A DNA stretch of 64,000 nt. Origin: Lamellibrachia satsuma (Eukaryota; Annelida; Polychaeta; Sabellida; Siboglinidae). The position numbers and the translations under genes are program-made. The first letter of the stretch is position 1. Each line of letters opens with the position of its first letter. A model generated the notes under the pieces. That model did not search any database. It was not told where the DNA came from and was given only the letters and a program-made list of their open reading frames with translations. The DNA lies in assembly GCA_033239005.1 (NCBI GenBank), contig BSQZ01000001.1, positions 16,368,500 through 16,432,499 of the forward strand. Direction: 5' to 3'. Of this stretch, positions 43,816 through 55,559 are shown piece by piece.

Positions 43816-45495
43816 TCTAAAGGACCGCTATCACTGTATTTGAATTAATCCTGGGCCTGCCATCAGTCGCAACATGAGGTTTGCTACCACAAACATCTGA
43901 TCAGTTCAGAGTAAGACGGTATCACTTAGTGACTTATTATTTTTGAAGAAGATAGACATTCTTGCCATCACTGAAACTTGGCTAAGATAACATGACACTG
44001 CTGCTTGTATAGCTGAATTTTCTCCATCTGATTATACTTTTCATCATCGGCCATGTTCAGTTAGAAGATGTAGTGGTGTTGGAATTTTGTTATAAGACCA
44101 TTTTAAAGTAAATTCACATTTAATCCCTGATTACTCTACTTTTGAATCCATATGTGTTGAAATTTCATATTTTGTATGCCTGTATTGACATCCAGGACAG
44201 CCAGCCAACTTTTTTGAAGAATTTCAGGATTTACTGGAAAATTTTGCAACTCTACATTCTGAATAAATTTTTTTGTGATTCTAATCTTCATTTGGATAAA
44301 CGTATAGCAGTAAACATTACCTTTGATGATATTCTAACCTCATTTAAGTTAGAACATCATGTGACTTTCTCTACACACATTCATGGCCACTGGCTTGACC
44401 TCGTGATAACTTGCTTAACATGTGACAATGTCCAGATGCTAACAGTTTCTGATGGCTTATCGGACCACCACACACAGTCTTTGTTGATGTTAATTTTTCC
44501 AGAACACTAATACAATCAAAACACAATGTGTCTTACAGACCTCTACATAAGATTGACATTGATGCCTTCAAGGCTGATATTCTTAAATCCAACCTTATCA
44601 GAGATCCAAAGGGACACCTGTCTGACTTGTGTAAACAATACTATCATGTACTCAAGGCTTTACTTAATAAACACGTCCTGATAACCACCAAATCTGTGTC
44701 ACAAAAACCACTGGCTCCGTGGATGACTCCTGAAATTTTACAATCTAAAAGGCATTGTCGTTATCGTGAACAAGTATGGCGCAAGTTATGCTCCCCTTTG
44801 GATAGATCACGTTATTCAAAACAGTGTCACTACTGCAACACACAAATGGCTAAAGCCAAATTGGATTATTATACAAATGTGGTTTCAATGCTGAAAATCC
44901 ACAGCAGCTATGGAACTGCATAAATAAAGTGCCTGCTATGTTTCTCCCTAATCATGTCTCAGTCTAGTCTTTATGTGACCTGTTCTCCAGTCATTACAAA
45001 AACAAAATCAGTCTGATCTGGTCTAATCTAAGCTTAGTAGCAATGCTTACCTTGCTTGATTTATCTGCTGTTTTTGATACTATTGACCATGACATAGTCA
45101 TTAATCGCTTGTCAATATGGCATGACATATCTGGAACATCATACTTAACTGATAGATACCAAAGAATGAAAATAGCTAATTGCTTTTCAGCATCGCTACC
45201 CACTTCATGAGGTGTTCCTCATGGTTCTGTTCTTGGACCATTACTGGACCATTACTTTTTACTCTTTACACTACTCCACTCAGCTCAGTTATTCAAACTC
45301 ACAACTTGGACCATATATGCAGATTATACAAAGATTTACCTTTCCTTGACTACTCTGGAATTCAGATACAAATTGCTCCTTAAACAACTCAGTGATTGCA
45401 TCCATGGTATATTCTACTGGATGACTGACAGCAAATTAAAGTTAAATGCAAATAAAACAGAGTTTCTTATTATTAGTACACTAAAGCAGTGTGGT

Positions 45496-46612
45496 CAAAC
45501 CTGCCAACCCTGAGTGGCTTACACTTGTAAGGATTGTGACAAAAATCCATAAGATCTGAACAAAATCCTTGCAAATTTATCCCATCAATATGACGCAATA
45601 CATCGACAAGATATACTTTACACGTCAGTGGTTGACTGTCGACTTTAGAGAAAACAACACAAATTTCAACTCATCTCATTTATTCACCAAACGGCACAAT
45701 TCTTCACAGCTTGTTCTCGTTCGCTACTCCCTTTGCCAACCAACGCATCTCAGGTGTCACCTTGAAGTCATGACACAAACTGTCAAAGTTTAACTTGCAT
45801 TGCAAGTATGCAGTCAAAGTTTCAGGAAGCAGTGTCTTGCGAGCATCGGTGTGTATTTTGCGTACAAGTGAGAATGCACGCTCGCAATCTGCATTGCTAT
45901 GTGGCAGGCTAAGAAAAAGCCATGTAAACACGTGACAAAGAAGGGAAGCGAACCGACCCCATTGCTGTCTTCATCGACCATTACGCTGAAGGGGCTGGTC
46001 TGACAACAGTCGATGATGGGCTTCGTTGCCTCCAGTGCCAAACATTGCTTCACTATCTGCGTGGTTTTCATCCTTTTACAACGAAATCCACATCACTGTC
46101 TGGAAAGAGACACGGCGCCAGATGTGTGAAGTGGTCGGCAATGGCAGCAGGGAGGTTGTGTTCGTCCACGAAATAAGAAAACATAACCTCGGCCGTGATC
46201 ACAGAGTCCGACGTGTCAATTCCCGCCCATTTGAAAAACGTGGTCATGGGTTTCTGTTGGCAACTGGAATCGACAATCTGAACATGGAGCATCGACTTAA
46301 AGTGTTCCCAAATATCATACACTCCCAACGCAGAAACCAAGGGACGCACCAAGCATAATGCTCCCTGAGCTTCGATGGAGCGATCATTCCTTCAAACATT
46401 CGCCTCCAGTCTGCCTGGTAAACACCAGCATACTGTTTTCGTTTTTTCGCTGGCGGTGGGCGAAAATCCATCTCGTTCGAAACGAAAAACTGGTCTGATT
46501 TCAAATTCGCTCACTTCTCTGATTTGCCACACGAATTACCGTTGTACTCTCGCGCCTGCGAGTTTACACGCTTGTGCAACATACGGCTAATCTGTAAGGG
46601 CTGGCAGATCTG
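45496..46612 (-). mobile_element. hAT transposon, internally deleted, with 8-bp target duplication
   Basis: The left end CAAACCTGCCAACCCT (45496) pairs with the reverse of the right end, CAGATCTGCCAGCCCT (from 46612). The flanks AGTGTGGT (45488-45495) and AGTGAGGT (46613-46620) match at seven of eight bases, the hAT target length. It carries both ends of a hAT transposase gene on the minus strand but lacks the middle. It is inserted in the L2-like LINE. Confidence 0.88.
45704..46504 (-). pseudogene. hAT transposase, N-terminal part fused to C-terminal dimerisation domain
   Basis: On the minus strand, an N-terminal frame (46504 on: RPPPAKKRKQYAGVYQADW) shifts to a frame with SVITAEVMFSYFVDEHNLP and HFTHLAPCLFPDSD, then KTTQIVKQCLALE and SPFSVMVDEDSN (about 46000). 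The sequence then jumps to the C-terminal dimerisation block LFLSLPHSNADCERAFSLVR, DARKTLLPETLTAYLQCKLN (45920-45780). The central catalytic region, including the insertion domain, is absent. The junction near 45955-45970 marks the deletion. The protein cannot transpose. Confidence 0.85.
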
Positions 46613-46756
46613 AGTGAGGTCAACTTGATTGTTTTTGCTGTCTCAGCACGGAATTTAGGAGTCACCTTTGATAATAATTACAATTTTAGACAGCATCTTT
46701 CACAAACTTATCGCTGCTGTTTTTATCACATTCGTGACCATCATCGTATTCGCCAG

Positions 46757-47401
46757 TAACAATAATAATAATAATAATAATTTTATTAAAATGGCAACTA
46801 TAGCAGTTGAATTATACAATTGGCACAGTAAAACAACCAATGATAATAAATTAATTAAGACAAAAATATGACTTAAAATATAAAAACTTAAAAGGTGCAT
46901 GTACATCATGTTTAAAGTTATGTTTGTAAATAAACAATGTAAATATGAAGGACATAATCATAAATTAAAACTTAAAACAGGCAATACTATAGTAGAATAA
47001 ATTATGTGGCCTACTACTATTATGTAAAAAGTAACTAATTTATAAATGAGTTCATAATTACTGCCAGTGTCTTAAAGCATATGGTATAAAAGAGTTCTGA
47101 AATCTTGCAGTTCTGCAACGCGGCACACAGTAAGTCCTCGTGTTTCGAGTTGTATACGGAGTTTCCCGGAGGGGAGGCAAAAGATGGTGTAATTTATGTG
47201 TAGATTGTTGCATGCTTATGAATAGCGTTCTACATAACTTCTCCCTCCGGTCTGACAGCGTTGGTAGATTGGCTGCGGTGATGGCTTCGGTGTACGACTT
47301 ATCTTGGAAAATGATCCACATTGCCCGTTTCTGGATTTATTCTATCTGTCTCATTTGCTTTTTTGTAAGACTCGTGTGCCACACTTGTGTCTTTTGCTGT
47401 T
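46757..47401 (-). mobile_element. 3' end of another LINE inserted in the L2-like LINE
   Basis: Read on the minus strand: VWHTSLTKKQ, IQKRAMWIIFQDKSYTEAI, LPTLSDRREKLCRTLF, KLHHLLPP, YCVPRCRTARFQNSFIPYAL. This is the RT C-terminus typical of jockey/CR1-type LINEs. Its 3' UTR ends in an (AAT)n tract at 46757-46778. The L2-like frame resumes at 47402 with AKTIATFTA, so the 5'-truncated insertion ends there. Confidence 0.75.
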
Positions 47402-48534
47402 GCCAAAACTATTGCAACATTTACTGCAATTCCCTTTATCATAATATTGCTCTCAATGACATCTTGAAGCTTTAACGTGTGCAAAATTGTTTGGCAAGGG
47501 TACTTACCTGGTCTCTTCATTTCTCTCACTCAGTACCACTTCTTAGATCAATGCATTGGCTCCCTGTCCGATATCACATTATTTTTTAAGATCTGTACAG
47601 TTACCTATCAAGCACTTTCATCCAAGCAACCAGCATATTTACATTCAGTGCTCACGCCTGCAAGACAGCCCATACAGCTTCGATCATCTAATTCTAATCT
47701 ACTTTTTGTTTCCAGTGTTAAGACAAATGTCGGAATTAGAGCTTTTTCATTTCCTGCACCGACTCAGTGGAACTCACTCCCTGTTAGTTTTAAGTCTGTA
47801 GGAAATATAACAACATTTCATCATAAACAAAAAACCACCTGTTTAAACTTGCTTATACTCCATAGCTCCCGAGCGTACCAACCCAACTGTTTACAACTGA
47901 AACTGCTTATCAATTGTGTACAGTACTGCTTAACCCCTTTTGTTTTTGCATTGCCGGACTTGGTTCTCCCACGGATTTGATAAAAATCGAAGTATTTTAT
48001 ATAATATTATTATTATTACAATTGTTTCTTCTTGTGCCACTTCAGAAGAAATCTTCCCAGGGGCTGTAATTACAACAACTCTGTATTTTTAGGATTCATA
48101 GACTTGGAACTACTAGGGTCCAGCAGCCAATCTAGGGCCTGTGGACCCACGGAACCCCACTAAATTCGAACCCTGGTATCTCCTGCAGATGAAAGCAGTA
48201 AATGCTGTATTCACTGAAATTGTTTTTACTATAAATATTTTTTAAAATCTTATCCACATTAGTTTAGCTATATTTTAACTTAATTTTAAAACTTTATTAT
48301 TATATTAAGTACTGTATTTATTTTAAAAGTAATATTAGTAATTTGATCTAGCGATTCTAGACCACAATTGTTATTAATATTATTTTTAATATGGTGTGAA
48401 GCCCTGTGCACAATGTTGGCTCAAACAGTATAAAATTAATATAATTTGTATTCATGCTGTGCTACAATAAATGTCAAATTAGAAACATAAATGTCAAATT
48501 AGTAACATATTTACAATTCTGTATTTGTTTTCAG

Positions 48535-48635
48535 ATCATCCAAAATTGACCCCCAAGTCAATCCCAAGTGCAGAGATATGTCAGTCATTTGCCAAAGACT
48601 ATATGTTTCTGAATGCTGTCAACTTCATACACAAG
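48535..48635 (+). CDS. PTPA: PTPA, seventh visible coding exon
   Basis: Between TTTTCAG and GTAAAG, phase 1 in and 0 out. It encodes DHPKLTPKSIPSAEICQSFA, then KDYMFLNAVNFIHK, matching the conserved DHP and (K/E)-D-Y-M-F-L stretch. Confidence 0.96.
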
Positions 48636-48639
48636 GTAA

Positions 48640-49429
48640 AGTAACTTTTATTAAAGGTATTTTCTGTCAGTAATTTCTAGTGACTGCATATGCACATACG
48701 GACAGACAGGAATCGCAGTGCAATTTAGAGCATGTTAAAGTCGGTTATATATAAATAACGGTAACATGAACAGAAATGGTGAACAGAAGTATAATAGGGG
48801 CTTACTTGTCTATGGTTCCCTCCAACCAGTATAATTTTTATGTAACAGCAAATTCATTAAGTAATAATTTTCTTTTGTTATGAATGCAGTTACTATAGAA
48901 ATGATCTTTGCAGACATTTGGGTAATTACTTATCAGCTTTAAAAATAGTGACCTGATTTAAAGGTTCTGGTCAGTTGAAAAGACATGGATACTGGATAGA
49001 CTGTATTCACAAACATGTATATTAGGCGTATGATAATAATAGTTCTGTTTCCTATTACATGCTCTCAAATTTTAGGGTAGATAGGGCAGATTTTCTTTCT
49101 TTTATTATTTTCCTGGGGGGAAATATTTTAGGATAGGTAGGGATTTGAGTATTTTCTTGGTACTGGTAATTTTTTTTAAAGTTCCTTTATTTAGCTAGGG
49201 TGGTTATTCTTGTTTTTGCTTGTTTTAAATTGAGTAGTTGCAGTAAAATATTTTAAGATAAACCAACCATTTCTTCACAAATTGTAGTTGAAATACCAAA
49301 TAATACTCGGAATTTTTAATTTATTTGGTCATGTTTCATTATTTTAAGGCATTTTGGTAAATATTATTTATTATTATTCACTTATAATGCTCCATGTTTC
49401 CAGGTTAAAAACCTACTCAAAGGCGCTAA
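48640..49429. other. PTPA intron stretch, no gene recognised
   Basis: AT-rich; no repeat ends or protein similarity seen. Confidence 0.6.
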
Positions 49430-49910
49430 CAATACAATGCTAAATAATTTAAAATAAACTGTAAAGCTAAAATAAAATGTGTTTAAAAGACAGGTGCACG
49501 TAAGTTAAACAAATAAGTTAAAGAAGTCAAATAAATATGTAATAAGTTAAAATAAACAACTACAATTAAGTTGATGTATTAGATAAACATATAAGTTAAT
49601 CAGATAAGTTAAATAAAACAAGTTAAATAAATAATAAGTTAAATAAGTAAAATGTCCCAGTCATTAAAATGTCGACAGAGTGTTCAGAAGGCTTCATGGA
49701 AGAGATGTATTTTCAACAATGACTTGAATGCCGCAACGGAGTTGGCTTGCCTGACTGCTGGAGGCAGGGCGTTCCACAGTGTCGACCTTGCCACAGAAAA
49801 GGCCCGACAATTGTACCGTTTGAGATGGTACCATGGTATAGTCAATAAATTTTGATCTGCGGATCTCAGTATGAAAAAATCCCCACAAAATGCCAACTAA
49901 TATAATTATA
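49430..49910 (-). mobile_element. 3' end of an L2-like LINE with AAGTTAAATA-type tail
   Basis: The minus frame from 49896 reads SADQNLLTIPWYHLKRYN, AFSVARSTLWNALPPAVRQA and SVAAFKSLLKIHLFHEAF, then stop at 49684. This is the C-terminal block of L2-like RT. Downstream on the minus strand (49670-49430) the sequence degenerates into repeats of AAGTTAAATA words, the likely 3' tail. Confidence 0.7.
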
Positions 49911-50777
49911 TAATAAGAAAATCCCCACACAAATAAATGACATACATATAAGTGTGAAAGTGTCACTGATGATCCTACAAGTTATTTCGGTTAACATGGA
50001 CAAAGTCATGGTTTTTGGTCTATGTACCTATAAAGCCGGCTTTCCACAAAGCAACTTGGTTGCAAGCAACGGGGTGATATTGACGTCATTGAGAAAGGTC
50101 AAGGCCGAAATCACCAGGTCGCATGTATACACGATGCAACGTTGTTGCATGCAACACGAAAAGTCCTGTGGCTGCAATGAGTAAAGTGCCTATATGTATC
50201 GATGGTCTAGTACCCCTAGCCCCCTAGGGCTAGTGGCACTACTTATCATTTTGCCAAAGCCACCTGGCTGTTCCATTCAGTGTTCTATCCCACCTTAACT
50301 TTAGGGCTGAAAACATCATATATCTGGTGCATATTCAAGGAATGTCGGACTTTTTTGATTGGAGGAAAACCGTAAAAACCCTCTTTTATTTGTCATACAC
50401 AGATACAGGTAACCGTTCATCCATGTCCTGTCGAAGTAGTAATTGAAGTCTTGTACATGGGGTACATCCGGTGCTATGTTCTTGACAAATTGAAATGCGC
50501 CTTTCACATGTGGCACGGGGACAAATGGCATCGCTAGTAGCATACGAAACCAATTCCTGTCAGCGTTCTCTCTGTAGCTCACGGGTAGTTCTATACCTTG
50601 GATTCTCTGCCACAGACACTGGGCGTAGTGAAAGTAGCATCCCTTGACAATCACTCTGGGGAACACGTGTAGGCAGGCATTCATCAGACCTTTCTTGAAA
50701 TCCTGCATGATACGTTGGGGGCTGATGGTGAATCCGATTGATTCAGACTTTTCCTTCACCAAACTGAGGAAATTAAT

Positions 50778-50980
50778 GTAGGTGTTCCCGTCTTTGTTGG
50801 GGAGCAGACCAAACACAAGTGGCAGCATCACTCCAGGAACGAATGTAGGTGTTCCCATCTTTGTTGGGGAGCAGACCAAACACAAGTGGCAGCATCACTC
50901 CAAGAACGAATGTAGGTGTTCCCATCTTTGTTGGGGAGCAGACCAAACACAAGTGGCAGCATCACTCCAAGAACGAATGC
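50778..50980 (-). repeat. 67-bp tandem triplication inside the MULE catalytic region
   Basis: GTAGGTGTTCCC-TCTTTGTTG starts at 50778, 50845 and 50912, three nearly identical copies of 67 bp covering the LPNKDGNTYI codons. As 67 is not a multiple of three, each added copy shifts the frame. Confidence 0.95.
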
Positions 50981-51114
50981 ATGCAATGTGACTATTTGAT
51001 AAAACAGCCTTGGTGCTGTTGCAAACATCCCATCCATGTGATAGGTATCAGCATTCACTAGCGCATGCAGAGCAGAGTTGGATGCAAACGCCATCTTGTC
51101 GGCTACATCGCCAT

Positions 51115-52079
51115 CAGGGCTGGGTCCAATTATGTCATTGTAATTGATTACAGCAAAATTGTATAATTGTAATTGATTCTGTTTTCAAAATGTTGCTGTA
51201 AGTGTAATTGTTATATTTTGTATAAGTGAAAATTTATTTAAGTTACAATTAATTACAGTACGTTTCATATCACAAACAACTGAACAAATTGTCAATAAAA
51301 ATATAATTTAAGTCTCGCATGAGTTGAAAATCAAGACTAATAATAACACCTGCTTATATATTTATATTTAAGTTACAGTATTCACTGTCTGGTGGGTACT
51401 GGTCCGTGGTGGTTATGGTGGGTAGCCTTAGGGATTAGCCTTTTCAGTAAGTTGGTAACATCCAGGAAGCAATAAACAATGCACAGACATTGTCAGACAA
51501 AGGCTAAGCTGGTATTCAAACAACATGGAAAGACCTGTAGTCTGATATTGCATCAGAAAATATCAGCTCATTGAAACATTGCAGAGTTAGCAAGCCAATT
51601 ACACTCCTTGTGTTGTGGTGGGTTGGAGATAGGTCAGGTGGCAAGGAAAGTTTATATGACCTCTCTCTCCATTCCCAACTCACACAAAGCAAAGGGCAGA
51701 CCAATTAGTTTAGAGCAGGAGCTACAACCTCAAAGTAAACACATTATACCCTATTATTAACATTTTCCAAAGAGAAATGCACGTTTTAAACGGCTATCTT
51801 TTTATGTAGTATAATTCAAAGTCACAATTCAACAAAATGTACAAACATTACCGTTATATTTATTTATCAGTTGTGTACAAAATATTGAAATTCAGCAAAA
51901 CGTGCAAAAATACATAATTAACAAATGCTGAATATATTTGGTTCCACTTAATGTAATTGTAATTGAAATTGAAACAGTGTAATTGTAATTGATTTGGAAA
52001 ATTATGACTGTAATTGTAATTGAAATAAAAAATAATTAATTGTAATTGATATAATTTTGTGTAATTGGACCCAGCCCTG
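51115..52079. mobile_element. 965-bp hAT-type non-autonomous element with perfect ends and target duplication
   Basis: CAGGGCTGGGTCCAATTA (51115) is inverted at the right end (TAATTGGACCCAGCCCTG-like, ending 52079). ATCGCCAT flanks both sides exactly (51107-51114 and 52080-52087). TGTAATTGTAATTGAT words fill both subterminal zones. No transposase is present. The interior shares a motif with the element at 32831-34107. Perfect duplication and ends suggest a relatively recent insertion into the MULE. Confidence 0.93.
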
Positions 52080-53134
52080 ATCGCCATCCTCGCCAAGCAG
52101 GAATCTCCTTGAACTGTAGTTGTCCACTGGCCATCCAGGTCAATGTCACTTCTTTTGGATGGCATTGGGGGAAGCGTTTCCTCCGTTCATGGTACAGTGA
52201 TGACTTGACACGCTGGTATTGAGGCAGAGCAAATGCTGTCTCACCTGGGGAAGCCATCGCAGTCGAACTTTGTTGAAGCAGTTTAACTTTTTCCTGATCA
52301 TAAATCGCCTACAGTCGTTTCATCCCTGGCTCGCTTCCTCATGTTTCCTCTCAACTGTCGCTCTTGTACGTCACCAGGGTTGGGTTGGTGATTGTGGCTA
52401 TCTTCAGCTTTCACCACAGTTCCATCATTGCTGACCACCACAAATGCCTTACACTTCACAATTTTCCTCTTGCTACATGTGAACTTCATGCCATTTGTCA
52501 ACGCTTTCGATTTGTGATAGGTGTAACTGTTCAAAACAGCTACAAACCTTCGATGAACTCAACACTAGCAGCCATGTTTCACGTGTCATTCTGAACTCAA
52601 ATGTAAAATTCAACATGAAACTCAGGCCAGCTAGAGCAGATCAGCTCAACATATCCTTTCCTATTTGGCTAGAAATGTGTGAACTGACAGGCACAGAACA
52701 CCACAAATCCACAATCAATAGTTTATTCAGTTAAAAGTTAGGGTGCTCCTTCTTATGGTAGCACTCGCTACCAATGTTCCATAAACAATTGTGCTCATGG
52801 AACAATTCGACCAGGAGAAATACTCAGTTATCCTTCAGCCAAACATCTTGCCTCTTGCCGGCAGCCATTGTTCCTGACGGGCATTTCTAGATACGTCACA
52901 TGTTGGGTTTTGGCTGTGATTGGACAAATTACATGCAACCAAGAGATGCAGTGGCATGGAATAGAGCATTTGCTATTGCAAAAGACACGTTGCAAGCAAC
53001 ATGAGACGCTGTCGCATGAGACCCAGTTGCATGCGATCTACTGTGTACACGAGGCGATCAGGCTGCGACCAGGTTGCAAGCGACCATGTCTCCTGTCGCA
53101 TGCAACCGTGTTGCATAGTGTAAAGCCGGCTTAA

Positions 53135-54470
53135 GAGTTACTAAAACTTAACCACTTTTTTAACTACAATTAAGAATATCAGAAAAACCTTGTTGAACAC
53201 ACAACATCTTAATTTCATGGTCGTGACTTTCATCCTCTTGTCGATCACATGACAAAGTGACAGAATTCACCAAGAGTTTTCAGCATTTCCATTTTCACTC
53301 AATTAATGTTTGGCGAAACATTAAGTAATTTAATAGTTTGTCTGATGATTTCACAAAATAATTTATACAAAAGTTGCACAAACGAACTAGCATGTTGCAA
53401 TGGCTAGTAGGTAGGTTGTGCATTATCATATTGTGCAGCATACAGCCACACTGCTTACAGTCTCGATTAGCCTGACTCTTGCTCACCTTTGTGAACCCCC
53501 TCAAAAGATTGTGAAGGCGACAAATGGTGGCGCCACCTCATGGAGCCTTATTAATCGAGGATACACAGGTATTATTTTTAAATGTCACACTCTGTTGATT
53601 CTTGAACTGAATAAACCACATGTACGTATACCGTTATGGAATAGATCTACTACGATGATGATGTACTGGACCAATAGGCCTACGAATCGAAAATAATAAC
53701 CTGGATCTGAGCAGCCGAAAACATATATGATTTGACAAACGTAGTATGTAATCTGATAAAACTCAGAAAACGACAATAGGTAGAATTAATAATTGTTTCA
53801 CTTCGTCTTTCAACCGATCACTTAACATTGATTCATCGTTTCATATGCGGATGACAAATTCGTATTTTAATTTTTGCGCACCGGTAGAGCCTTGGGTTAG
53901 GAATTTGGCATGTTGATTTCGCGTCGCGAAAACGATTAAATTTACGATGTAATGGGAGCATGTAATTTCACCCAAGCGTTATGTTCGTATTGCATACTAA
54001 ATGCATTAAAACTGTTTATCTGATTCTTACGCGAGGCGTATTTGTGAATCTCGATTGCAATTTACAAACCGTCGAAGCGAAGCGTGCGACAGCAGCGATT
54101 GATGTCGGCGACAGCACAAAACAAACACGTTGATACTCATCCATTGACATTGTTCGCCTAATGTTTCTTGAGAACTGTCAAAGCAATTCTAAGTAGGTTT
54201 ATGCCGGCTCATTTGGCATTTTCCCCTGGCGTCAGAAAATCGGGGTCCATGACCGACCGTGTTATATCCGAATCCGTGTAATAACGGGGCGCGTAATAAC
54301 GAGGCGCGACTTTACACATGCAAAAGCGACATTTTCTGTTGTGAACTATTTTCCACATACACACATGACGATGCAGCTAATTATGTGCGTGCGTGCGTGC
54401 ATGCGTGCGTGCAGGAACATGGTTGTCTGGTAATGATACGGATACAAGTTTCAACATCTCCCGCAAAATG
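53135..54470. other. PTPA intron stretch, no gene recognised
   Basis: The part at 53850-54420 is richer in CpG than the surroundings (GTCGCGAAAACG, CGAAGCGAAGCGTGCGACAG, GGGGCGCGTAATAACGAGGC) and has a (GTGC)n-like run at 54385-54412. It could be a promoter-like or repeat-derived patch. No coding signal. Confidence 0.55.
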
Positions 54471-54599
54471 ATCGATGCGGTGGAGTTGGCGTTTTGTTAA
54501 AGAATTCCTTTCAAATTTCACCTCTCGAAGTCGTGTTATGCGGTTCGAGGGTTGCATCAACCGTACATATTTTTGTGATATACCGGCCACCATCATCCG

Positions 54600-55490
54600 G
54601 ATGCAAATCAAAGCCAGACAGGACGAATCATACTCGGCAATTTTAACGTTCGCTAGGATAATGACAGTGATGCTCGGGAAGTATGTTGTATCACAAATCC
54701 GGCATTACATGGAAGCGAACGATCACTTTAATGTCTTCCAGAGTGCGTATCATCCTGCTCACAGCTGTGAAACAACCCTTGTTCATATACAGGACGACAT
54801 TCTTCATTTGCTGGATAATCGGAAGACCTTGATATTGGTGTTGCTCGATCACCTTCAAAACTGTTCATGAAATTGGCATACGTCACAATGCACACCACTG
54901 GATACAGTCGTATCTTTCGTAGTGAATGCAAGCTGTTAAAGTCAGTAACGTCAACTGAAGAAGTGTTGATCTATGTTTTGGCATACCACGGGGTAGTGTG
55001 CTGGACCCTTGTGTTTTATAATCTGCTGTCTGGGGCTCAGCCATGTCTTTGAACTTCACCAACTCCATTACCACTCCGCTGACATGACATGAATCTCCAC
55101 GTGATCAGCCAGTGCATGCATGCTACAACTGACACTGACCACATAATTATTGCGATGTACCGCCGATGTGAAGCCATTGATGGTGTCCCACAACCTTCTT
55201 AACGAGAGTAAAATGGAAGCTGTCGTCATTTCCGCTATGCACCATTGCAAACGTGTTCAGCCTACCGTTGACTGAGACCATATATCCGTGACATAGGTGT
55301 TGTATTTGATGACACAACGTAAATGGCGGTGCAGATTACAGGTGGCATACTGTCACATCCGCAGCATCGCAAGGATCAGGAAATGCCTGTCCATCACTGC
55401 TTGTTAAACCATCATTCATACTTTAGTTATGTTGTGCTTGGACTATGGCAACGCTGTGCTTTACGGACTTCCCGAGACGCAGCTGTGGAA
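54600..55490 (+). mobile_element. CR1/L2-like LINE reverse-transcriptase fragment, internally deleted
   Basis: Plus-strand blocks: YVVSQIRHYMEANDHFNVFQ, SAYHPAHSCETTLVHIQDDI and ILVLLDH (54690-54850), a deleted stretch where AFDTVDH is expected, STEEVLIY (54955), traces of the PQGSV region, the decayed palm, and then the C-terminal YVVLGLWQRCALR region to 55490. The FADD catalytic box is absent. Only a fragment without endonuclease remains. Confidence 0.7.
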
Positions 55491-55496
55491 ACTGCA

Positions 55497-55535
55497 GAGA
55501 GGGGAGGGGGAGAGAGGGAGAGAGGGAGAGAGAGT
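55497..55535 (+). repeat. (GAGAGG)n purine microsatellite
   Basis: Runs of GAGAGGGAGAGA between two unrelated LINE fragments; likely a boundary or tail of one of them. Confidence 0.9.
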
Positions 55536-55559
55536 ATATCCAGTATTATAGATCTGCCT

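Larger units (their letters stand above)
43880..48015 (+). mobile_element. L2-like LINE, interrupted by a hAT and by another LINE end
   Basis: Plus-strand order: endonuclease (DILAITETWL near 43960, DSNLHLDKRI and HGHWLDLVITC at 44290-44410, LSDHHT), linker (44528-44923: KPLAPWMTPEILQSKRHC), RT (AVFDTIDHD near 45070, GVPHGSVLGP near 45210, MTDSKLKLNANKTEF near 45425), then hAT 45496-46612. RT resumes with SARNLGVTFDNN (46640), is cut by a second insertion at 46757-47401, and ends with AKTIATFTA (47402), RVQNCLARVL, and AFSFPAPTQWNSLPVSF. An ATT-rich 3' end lies at 48000-48015. Stops and frameshifts abound. Confidence 0.85.
50316..52534 (-). pseudogene. MULE transposase with FLYWCH zinc finger, disrupted
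   Basis: On the minus strand the FLYWCH finger (52534-52298) shows NSYTYHKSKALTNGMKFTCS, KCKAFVVV and SHNHQPNP, the Cys/Cys/His-x-His pattern used for DNA binding. After a linker with FALPQYQRVKSSLYHERR comes EDG (frame continues across the hAT insert: GEDG then DVADKMAFAS). The MULE catalytic domain follows: YHMDGMFATAPRLFYQIVTL, GLLPNKDGNTYI, QDFKKGLMNACLHVFP and KGCYFHYAQCLW. The first Asp (HMDG), second Asp (QDFKK) and C-x-x-H are visible. A 67-bp triplication at 50778-50980 and further changes break the frame. Confidence 0.82.
50032..53134 (-). mobile_element. Mutator-like (MULE) DNA transposon, split by a hAT-type element
   Basis: The left end AAAGCCGGCTTTCCACAAAG (50033) corresponds to the reverse of the right end, AAGCCGGCTTTACACTATGC (from 53133). 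Both subterminal regions (50060-50170, 52900-53120) carry many TTGCATGCAAC / GTTGCAAGCAAC palindromic words. The minus strand encodes a FLYWCH zinc finger and a MULE transposase domain. The hAT-type element at 51115-52079 lies between them. I could not read a 9-bp target duplication. Confidence 0.75.

Noticed and set aside
50032..53134. Harbinger assignment for the element with GCCGGCTT ends
   Set aside because: The internal protein is clearly a FLYWCH plus MULE transposase, so Mutator-like is the better assignment.
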